Shown one piece after another: positions 15,219 to 20,873 of a stretch of DNA of 22,910 nt (positions are counted from its first letter, which is position 1; every line of letters begins with the position of its first letter). The position numbers and the translations under genes are program-made. This DNA comes from Gp6-AA40 sp050742535 (lineage in GTDB: Bacteria > Acidobacteriota > Vicinamibacteria > Vicinamibacterales > UBA2999). The notes beneath the pieces were generated by a model. That model saw only the letters and a list, made by a program, of their open reading frames with translations. It was not told where the DNA came from and ran no database searches. The stretch is from assembly GCA_050742535.1 (NCBI GenBank), contig JBOGIQ010000056.1, forward strand, positions 1 to 22,910. The letters run 5' to 3'.

Positions 15219-15261
15219 TCAACGAACCTATTTCTTCGGAGCCAAGATAGACTCGAAGACG

Positions 15262-15543
15262 ATGGGCAGACCGCCGGTGGGAATTTCAGTCCAGTCTTCA
15301 GCGGGCGATGTGTATCGCGTCGTCGTCACGCAGGGACGCGACGAGACGAGGCACGAGGTAACCGTGACGCCGGAGGACGTGAAGCGCTACGCTCCCGGTT
15401 CCACGCCGGAGCGGCTGCTGGAAGCCTCGTTCGAGTTCCTGCTCGAGCGCGAGCCCGCCTCGTCTATCCTGCCGCGGTTCGCGCTGCCGGTGATCGAGCG
15501 CTATTTCCCTGAGTACCCACGCGTGATCGGACGGATGGCGTGA
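15262..15543 (+). CDS. Small conserved hypothetical protein
   Basis: This 93-residue protein consists of an N-terminal set of beta strands (VGISVQSSAGDVYRVVVTQG, ETRHEVTVTPEDVKRY) followed by a helix and a conserved tail (STPERLLEASFEFLLEREPA, LPVIERYFPEYPRVIGRM). The tail pattern, 'PE.LLEASFEFLLEREP..SIL..F.LPVI.RYFPEY', recurs in short hypothetical proteins of many bacteria, but I know no assigned function. I chose the ATG at 15262 because the conserved part begins there; the frame is open upstream. TAGACT (15248-15253) is eight bases before this ATG with no Shine-Dalgarno site, matching the leaderless pattern seen elsewhere in this window. Confidence 0.65.
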   Translation: MGRPPVGISVQSSAGDVYRVVVTQGRDETRHEVTVTPEDVKRYAPGSTPERLLEASFEFLLEREPASSILPRFALPVIERYFPEYPRVIGRMA

Positions 15544-15561
15544 CTGATCCCCGATCCCTGC

Positions 15562-16341
15562 TCAATCCACCACCACAACCACACCATCACTGGGGAGCGG
15601 CTTCGACGGCTGCAGCTGCTTGATCACCTCGGCCACTGCTGCCGCGTTGCGCCCGGCCAGCACCAGGACGTGACTCTTCTTGTTGTGCGGCACCACGGCC
15701 GCGAAGCCCCGCCGGGTCGTGAGCGTTGAAAAATCCGGAATGCGGCCGGCAAATTCGCGCGCCTCGTCGAAGGTGAGGACGAACGCCGCACTGAGCTCCT
15801 CGATCCGCTGCCAGTTCTCCCTGGAGTCCGTTCCGCCTGTCGGAGCGATGAGGCCGCGGAATGATGCCGCGGCCGGCCGCAGAGCGTCGCTGGCGATGAC
15901 CGCCACGGCGGAGAACCGGAAGCCGAGGCTATCGGCATCGTCGCCCAGGATCGTCCGCGCGGCGCGGACGTAGTCGTCCACGAACCCCTCGGTGATCGCC
16001 CTTCCAGCTGCCAGCGCTCTTCGGATCGGCTCGGTCGCGGCGCGTCCCAGTCGCGGAATGTACGGATGCCGGTATCCGAGTCCATCATCCGGTTCCTTGC
16101 CGCGCGCAAGCTCGAGCGCGATGTCCGTGACGGCCGTGGCGATCGCCTCGTTGAGCAGCGTATACATCGAGGGCGACCCTGGATCTGCCGAAGCGGCGAA
16201 CTGGCGCATCACCGCAAGGTGAGCAGCCGTGGGTGCCGCGTCGTAGAGCGCGTGCGTCAACTCGTGGATGGCGACGCCGGCGACCATCTTCGTTGCCTCG
16301 CTCGCCGCCGTGGTACCTGAGCCCGTTGGCACCAACTCCAA
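15562..16341 (-). CDS. Gluzincin-like metallopeptidase, apparently 5'-truncated
   Basis: The 259-residue reading (TTG start) carries HELTH at 26-30 (VAIHELTHAL) and, 35 residues on, NEA at 64-66 (TLLNEAIATAV). This HExxH...NExx arrangement is that of gluzincin zinc peptidases, with Glu65 as third zinc ligand. The C-terminal half (FRFSAVAVIASDALR, HVLVLAGRNAAAVAEVIKQL) resembles a separate alpha/beta domain. The zinc motif sits almost at the N-terminus, with no signal peptide or upstream domain. No ATG, GTG or TTG lies upstream before the next stop, although the frame stays open into the opposing beta-barrel gene. Loss of the 5' part is the simplest reading. An internal ATG at 16287 would leave only six residues before the zinc motif. 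Confidence 0.6.
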   Translation of the reverse strand: MELVPTGSGTTAASEATKMVAGVAIHELTHALYDAAPTAAHLAVMRQFAASADPGSPSMYTLLNEAIATAVTDIALELARGKEPDDGLGYRHPYIPRLGRAATEPIRRALAAGRAITEGFVDDYVRAARTILGDDADSLGFRFSAVAVIASDALRPAAASFRGLIAPTGGTDSRENWQRIEELSAAFVLTFDEAREFAGRIPDFSTLTTRRGFAAVVPHNKKSHVLVLAGRNAAAVAEVIKQLQPSKPLPSDGVVVVVD

Positions 16342-16357
16342 GAAGAAGTGATTGCCG

Positions 16358-16880
16358 ATGAGCGTTCCGTTCGCATCGATCGTTCTGCTTGCGTTTGTCG
16401 TGTGTGCCGCCGGCGCGTCCGCCGCGCACGCGCAGGATTCGTCGTGGCGGCTCGGCGCGTCGCTGACGCGCTTGGACTACGACTTATCTGGCACCGGCCA
16501 CGCGCCAGCCCTCGCGGTGCGCGCCAGGTCGGGATTTGTGGTCGAACGTCAGCCTCGACGTGGGCGGGACCTATGCGAAGCCGAGCCAGCAGTTCGGCGG
16601 GTCAACGCTGTTCATGCCCGAAGTGCAGCTGCACTACAACTGGAACGCCGGACGGGTGTCCCCATACGCCGGTGGTGGCATTGGCACCGCGCTGAGAACC
16701 GCGCCGTTCTTCAGCGATTGGGATCCGACGCTGTCCGTCGCTGGCGGCGCTGCCGTGAGGCTGACCGATCGTCTCAGCCTGACTGGTGAGCTGCGGGTAA
16801 GAAACCATGAGTGGCAGTTCGCCGGCACGACGACGGAGCTGGGCGCTGGCCTCGTCTGGCGGCTGCCGTCAACGTTCTAA
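16358..16880 (+). pseudogene. Outer-membrane beta-barrel protein, frameshifted
   Basis: The first frame reads a clear signal peptide, MSVPFASIVLLAFVVCAAG, followed by ASAAHAQ and the first barrel strand WRLGASLTRLDYDLSGTG. Near 16520-16536 the coding frame moves by one base, after which it continues as LWSNVSLDVGGTYAKPSQQF, YAGGGIGTALRT, LSLTGELRVRNHEWQF and ends LGAGLVWRLPSTF. The alternating strands, Gly-rich turns and the final Phe are typical of small outer-membrane barrels; the joined product would be 173 residues. As written, one extra base (or two missing) breaks it, and the first frame runs on into unrelated Arg-rich sequence. Decay and sequence error are both possible. It starts head to head with the truncated peptidase. 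Confidence 0.65.
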
Positions 16881-16908
16881 TGCGGATGTGAATCCGCGCC
16901 TTTCCTGT

Positions 16909-17073
16909 CTATCCGCGGCCGCGCCGCAACCTCGGCTTCGTTTCCTGCTGCTGCGCCGTGTCGATCGCGGCGCGCAGCATGTTCGTTTCTCTGGTCAGGC
17001 GGCGCAGGCGGCGCAGCATTTCCGCCGTTCGCTTGCGGCTCGTTGAGACGACCGCGGTGGGTTTGGGTGGCAT
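16909..17073 (-). CDS. Possible small basic protein
   Basis: This 54-codon reverse-strand frame starts at an ATG at 17073 with GGA five bases before it. It reads MPPKPTAVVSTSRKRTAEML, RRLRRLTRETNMLRAAIDTA and QQQETKPRLRRGRG. It is strongly basic with a central amphipathic helix, which would suit a nucleic-acid-binding or coiled-coil peptide. GC-rich DNA makes Arg-rich chance frames common, so the call is weak, but the Thr/Glu/Gln/Met content is less biased than in the other frames here. Confidence 0.3.
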   Translation of the reverse strand: MPPKPTAVVSTSRKRTAEMLRRLRRLTRETNMLRAAIDTAQQQETKPRLRRGRG

Positions 17074-17241
17074 GCGGTCCGATGACAAAGTAGCGCGCCT
17101 CAGACCCTGCCGCCATCGGGGATATCCCTTAGCGGACCCTGTTCGCCCGACTCCGTTCCGGCGTTATTCTTTGCGACTGGAGCCGACCGTCCCCCCGCCG
17201 GGGCCGGTCGCGCGACGCTCGTCACGTCGAAAGGAGCACCC

Positions 17242-17778
17242 ATGGCTCGCTACTCGTGTCCATCGATCGCGCTGGTGTTCGCTGGTGTGCTGCTGGCCGC
17301 GGCTCCGGACGGCCGTGCCGAGATATCCGGCTCCGCGGGGCGCGCCCCGAACTATGTGGGAATGCTCGATCTGGCCAATGGCGACCGCTGCGAGGTGTCC
17401 ATTCAAATCGAGCGCGTGAGTTTTCTTCTGACGAGCGTGGCCAACAAATACCGGCTTGTTCGCATGCTCGTGAGCTGTGGGAAACAGACCGGGTTGACGC
17501 TGTCGTCGGCCGCCGACCGTCTGGAGATGACCATTGAGAAGCGCACGGTGCCGGCCGTGCTCAGTCTCCAGAAATCGGATAGCGCCTTTTGGGACTCGCT
17601 CGACCTGAATATGCGGCAGACGCTCGCATATCCTCCGGCGATCAAGCCCAATGAGCCGGTCTATGTGTTCGGATTCTTTCCGGCCGATCAGGTCAACGCG
17701 ATGCCGGCAAGCTTTACGTTGACCATTGCGACCCTCGGACGCAGCGTCACGCTCCAGGTACTCGTTACGCGCGCATAA
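17242..17778 (+). CDS. Exported protein of unknown function
   Basis: This 178-residue protein has a signal peptide (MARYSCPSIALVFAGVLLAA, cleavage near residue 26 after GRAE). The mature part is mainly beta: YVGMLDLANGDRCEVSIQIE, YRLVRMLVSCGKQTGLTLSS, AVLSLQKSDSAFWDSL, then PVYVFGFFPADQVNAMPASF and TLTIATLGRSVTLQVLV, suggesting a small beta-sandwich. Two Cys (DRCEV, VSCGK) might form a disulphide. I recognise no family. AAGGAG lies six bases before the ATG, and TATTCT (17165-17170) could be its -10. It is followed after 20 bases by a membrane protein gene, so it heads an operon that probably includes 17799-18842 and perhaps 18871-20241. Confidence 0.72.
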   Translation: MARYSCPSIALVFAGVLLAAAPDGRAEISGSAGRAPNYVGMLDLANGDRCEVSIQIERVSFLLTSVANKYRLVRMLVSCGKQTGLTLSSAADRLEMTIEKRTVPAVLSLQKSDSAFWDSLDLNMRQTLAYPPAIKPNEPVYVFGFFPADQVNAMPASFTLTIATLGRSVTLQVLVTRA

Positions 17779-17798
17779 CTGAAGCCTCCGCCGGGCCG

Positions 17799-18842
17799 AT
17801 GAACAAGCTGCTGGATCTTCTCCTCGGTTATCTGAAAGGCCGGGCGTACTGGGCAGCTATCGAGCCGTTCGTCATCGTCGCTGTCGGCTGGGGATCCGCC
17901 CAGCTGCTCGTGTATCAATGGCTCACCGCATCCAGCTCGTTCAAGCCTTCGATTGAGCTGTTTCTCCAGAGCTATCTCTCGACGCGTATCACCATCGTCG
18001 CGCTTGGCATCGCGGCCATCATCCTGGCGATGCGGCCGTTCGGACGTCAGGACGGGGCGCCAGGCCCTGTCGGCCGCCTGGCTCAATACTGGCGGCAGAA
18101 CCGGATCTCGGTGGTACGCCGCGCGCTCGCCATCATCGTGATCGTTGCCTCGGTCGCCGTCGGCTTCCGGGTGTATTCCCCGAATCGCGTCAGCCACATC
18201 ACCGTCCGCTTCATGGCACTCGACGGCGATGTCACGGCCGAGGCGCTCGCGTATCTGGTGTACGAGCTCAACCGGCGTCAGCGTCACTGGTACTTCAATG
18301 TCGACTTCCGCGCGTTCACGCCGGAGATGTTGACGTCTGCCGAGGCCGAGCGCTGCGCTGCCAATGAACGGCCGCAGCTCTGTCACGCGTTGGCGCTTTC
18401 CGGTGGCGAGCCTTTCATCGGCATCACCTCGGCGCCGCTGGGTGGCGCGTACTTCGCGGAACACCGGGGTGCCGTGTCGGTGATATCGACCGTCGATCGC
18501 GATGCGTATGCGCCGCTGTCGACCTACGAGTACCTTGCCTACTGCCTGATCCTGCAGGCGATTGCGATTCACCTGGATTCGAGCGGCGCACTGCCCGCGG
18601 ATGCGTTCGCCGAGGATCGCGTCAGTCACGGCGGGCTGTTTCAGTTCGTTCCCGAGAAGCAGGCGCTCAAGTCGGCGATTCTGGCCGCGCGCCTCAGCCC
18701 GGACGAAGAGGCGTTGCTGCTGAACGAGTTCGGCAGCGACTACGTCGCCACCTGCGCAAGCCTGTTGACGATGGAGTGGCTGTACGGGGGCCGGGTGCGC
18801 GGCAACCTCGAACGCGTGTTTGGCGCGAAGATCGGACGATAG
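17799..18842 (+). CDS. Membrane protein with a conserved soluble C-terminal domain
   Basis: This 347-residue protein has three probable membrane helices: about 22-41 (PFVIVAVGWGSAQLLVYQWL), 63-79 (RITIVALGIAAIILAM) and 107-125 (RRALAIIVIVASVAVGFRVY). The remaining 220 residues form a soluble domain with SHITVRFMALDGDVTAEALAY, RRQRHWYFNVDFRAF, GAVSVISTVDRDAYAPLSTY and EYLAYCLILQAIAIHLDSSG, ending in DEEALLLNEFGSDYV. The run 'VSVIST......APLS.YEYL.Y.L......' has the look of a conserved core, and similar text occurs in uncharacterised proteins, but I cannot name the family. Two Cys pairs (AERCAA, QLCHA) lie in the middle. It is 20 bases downstream of the exported protein gene and 28 bases upstream of the ATP-grasp-like gene. 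Confidence 0.7.
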   Translation: MNKLLDLLLGYLKGRAYWAAIEPFVIVAVGWGSAQLLVYQWLTASSSFKPSIELFLQSYLSTRITIVALGIAAIILAMRPFGRQDGAPGPVGRLAQYWRQNRISVVRRALAIIVIVASVAVGFRVYSPNRVSHITVRFMALDGDVTAEALAYLVYELNRRQRHWYFNVDFRAFTPEMLTSAEAERCAANERPQLCHALALSGGEPFIGITSAPLGGAYFAEHRGAVSVISTVDRDAYAPLSTYEYLAYCLILQAIAIHLDSSGALPADAFAEDRVSHGGLFQFVPEKQALKSAILAARLSPDEEALLLNEFGSDYVATCASLLTMEWLYGGRVRGNLERVFGAKIGR

Positions 18843-18870
18843 CGTCGGAGGTGGCATATATTGCTTTTCA

Positions 18871-20241
18871 ATGAGTGATTTCGAATTCAAGGACGTGGTC
18901 CTCGATCGCATCGCCGAGACGGGAAACGTCGCCCAGTTCGTCAGCTTCGACGGCCATCTCGCGCCGCGCTTCTCGAGGATCCACGGCTACGCGCCGAACC
19001 ACCGGTTCCAGTCGCTCGAGGAGGCGATCGCGACGATCCTCGAGCGATCGCCGGAACAATCCGTCAACGTCCGTACGTTCGAACGCCACAATGCCAAGAG
19101 CCGCGAGTTCGTCTACGGACTGAGATCGGCCGCCGAGGTGCTCGCTCGCCTGCGCGCGTTTTCTTCGCAGGGACTGACGACGATCGTCAACGAGACGGTG
19201 GACGTCAACGACGGCGGCGTGTCGGGCGTCGCCTACGGCGATCTGATCGAGTTCGCTCCGGGCGACACGCCGCGCTGCGTCGAAAAGCCCGGCACCGCGG
19301 CCCTGCCGCGGGACCTGGCGATGCGCCTCTTCGACATCGTCTACCGGATTCGGCCGGCTCTTCCACAGTCGCTCACCGATCGCGTGGAGTTCTCGATCCA
19401 TCCGCTGCGCCGCGGCTACCATCACGACCATACGATCGTCTGGGAGATCGAGCCGACGGCCCTCGCTCCGGCCGCCATTCCAATCCGCTGGCCGAACCGG
19501 TTCAGCCGCCTGACCGGCGACAAGGCCTTCGGGCTGCTGATCGCGTCGCTGATCGGATGCGACGTTCCGGAAACCACCGTCTTCCCGCGCCGACTCGCGC
19601 CGTTTACGTTTGGCAGCGGTGGGACGCCCGAACCGTGGATTCGGACCTGTCCCACCGAGCAGGTGCCGGGCAAGTTCACCACCGCGCGCGGCTGGCTCGA
19701 TCCATTCGCGCTCATGGCCGCGGAAGATCCGGACGGCACGCGGATCGCGTCCATCCTGCATCAGCACGGTATCGGCGCCGTCGCCTCCGGTGCCGCGGGC
19801 ATGCAGGCCGACGGCAACCTGCTCGTGGAAGGCGTGATCGGATTCGGCGATCGGTTCATGACCGGAGAGCAGCGGCCGGAGCCGATCCCCGCTGCGATCG
19901 CGAATCGCATACGGACCGCCTACGTCGCCATCGAACGGCGTCTCGGCCCTGCCCGGTTCGAATGGGTGGACGACGGGAAGCGGACGTGGATCGTCCAGCT
20001 CCACTGCGGCGCCACGGTGTCGAGCGGGCACACCATCGTGCCCGGGGACCCTGCGACCTTCCGCCGGTTCGACGTGCGCGACGGGCTCGATCGCCTGCGC
20101 GCGCTCATCGACGAAGCGGCGAATGCGGGCGACGGGATCGTGGTCGTCGGCGACGTCGGGATTACCAGTCACGTCGGCGACGTGCTGCGTAAAGCGGGAG
20201 TGCCTTCGCGGCTGGAGCCCGCGTTGGCCGCCCGCGCCTAG
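18871..20241 (+). CDS. PEP-synthase-like protein: ATP-grasp plus phospho-histidine domain, no PEP barrel
   Basis: The 456-residue product resembles the front two-thirds of PEP synthase and pyruvate phosphate dikinase. An N-terminal ATP-grasp-like region has SVNVRTFERHNAKSREFVYG (64-83, where PPDK has VAVRSSA...SFAGQ) and TIVNETVDVNDGGVSGVAYG (104-123, where the family has the GV-F/T strand). It also has FEWVDDGKRTWIVQLH (363-378, matching 'EWA.DG..YIVQARP'). The C-terminal GDGIVVVGDVGITSHVGDVL (410-429) followed by RKAGVPSRL resembles the swivelling phospho-His domain, with His424 or a nearby His in TSHVGD as the candidate phospho-carrier. The PEP/pyruvate-binding barrel is absent. The substrate is unknown. 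TATATT (18857-18862) lies eight bases before the ATG and GGAGG is too far upstream to help, so it may be leaderless despite following the membrane gene by 28 bases. Confidence 0.65.
   Translation: MSDFEFKDVVLDRIAETGNVAQFVSFDGHLAPRFSRIHGYAPNHRFQSLEEAIATILERSPEQSVNVRTFERHNAKSREFVYGLRSAAEVLARLRAFSSQGLTTIVNETVDVNDGGVSGVAYGDLIEFAPGDTPRCVEKPGTAALPRDLAMRLFDIVYRIRPALPQSLTDRVEFSIHPLRRGYHHDHTIVWEIEPTALAPAAIPIRWPNRFSRLTGDKAFGLLIASLIGCDVPETTVFPRRLAPFTFGSGGTPEPWIRTCPTEQVPGKFTTARGWLDPFALMAAEDPDGTRIASILHQHGIGAVASGAAGMQADGNLLVEGVIGFGDRFMTGEQRPEPIPAAIANRIRTAYVAIERRLGPARFEWVDDGKRTWIVQLHCGATVSSGHTIVPGDPATFRRFDVRDGLDRLRALIDEAANAGDGIVVVGDVGITSHVGDVLRKAGVPSRLEPALAARA
20238..20241. other. Shared CTAG stop palindrome of convergent genes
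   Basis: The TAG ending the ATP-grasp-like gene (20239-20241) and the TAG ending the deoxyribosyltransferase-like gene (20238-20240, reverse strand) are both read from one CTAG. There is no room for a terminator between the two transcripts. Confidence 0.9.
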
Positions 20242-20849
20242 CGGCTGTTGCGAACGCTTTCCAGCCTGCCGAGGTGCCCCGAGAGCACGTCGACGTTGAG
20301 GCCCTGCGCGCGGAGTTCGGCGATGGCGCGCTCGATGAGCGCCGCGGCGCGCGACGGCGCGAGCGGATCCCCACTGGCGTCGAATGTTGGCAGGCCTGCG
20401 TCGAGCGCCTCGATCAGCTCGTAGGTGCAGCCGTTGCTGTATTCCCAGTGCTCGTTGAAGTAGACAGCCTTGATCCGTGAGCGGATCAGCGTCTTCCAGA
20501 AGGAAAGATATTCGGACTGATTCCAGCCGCGCGCCATGAACGGCGCCGGGGAGATCACGATCTGGTTGCCGCCGAGCGAATGATGCAGCTGCCGCGCGAA
20601 CGCCGTGGCGGCGGCGACGTTCCGGTCCCAGATCCGCGTCGTGTACTCGTGGTCGCCAAGGTGCTGCCGCAGATCTGCCGCCGTACCGAGGCCCGTTTCG
20701 CGGAGCACTGCGCTGACCAGGCGTCCCGTGGTCAGCTCGCTGCTCGCATACACGGCCTTCTCACCGTTGAGCACGCAATCGATGGCCGAGAGCGCGATAT
20801 CGACTTCGTCGGCGTGCGAACGGGAAAACACCCGCTGCTGATCGTTCAC
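20238..20849 (-). CDS. Nucleoside 2-deoxyribosyltransferase-like (Rossmann-type) protein
   Basis: This 203-residue protein begins at a GTG. Its middle and C-terminal part resembles the nucleoside 2-deoxyribosyltransferase/DUF4406 fold: NQIVISPAPFMARGWNQSEY (95-114), then a core strand KAVYFNEHWEYSNG (127-140) followed by CTYELIEALDAGLPTF. In that superfamily the phrase '..W..S.G...E...A...G.P.' carries the catalytic Glu, here Glu144. These enzymes cleave or transfer N-glycosidic bonds of nucleosides and nucleotides, and relatives occur in nucleotide-based conflict systems. The N-terminal 80 residues (DEVDIALSAIDCVLNGEKAV, then SELTTGRLVSAVLRETGLG) are unassigned. It lies 24 bases downstream of the large membrane protein gene, so they form one operon. 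Its stop overlaps that of the ATP-grasp-like gene in a CTAG. Confidence 0.6.
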   Translation of the reverse strand: MNDQQRVFSRSHADEVDIALSAIDCVLNGEKAVYASSELTTGRLVSAVLRETGLGTAADLRQHLGDHEYTTRIWDRNVAAATAFARQLHHSLGGNQIVISPAPFMARGWNQSEYLSFWKTLIRSRIKAVYFNEHWEYSNGCTYELIEALDAGLPTFDASGDPLAPSRAAALIERAIAELRAQGLNVDVLSGHLGRLESVRNSR

Positions 20850-20873
20850 GCGCGCCGCCGGGGAGACGTATTT

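Noticed and set aside
14986..15222. Reverse-strand frame of 78 codons
   Set aside because: Its text is low-complexity and out of frame with the more protein-like fragment at 15060-15218.
17688..18911. Reverse-strand frame of about 407 codons
   Set aside because: It lies opposite the membrane protein gene, has no domain-like text, and the + strand shows clear membrane helices and a compact operon.
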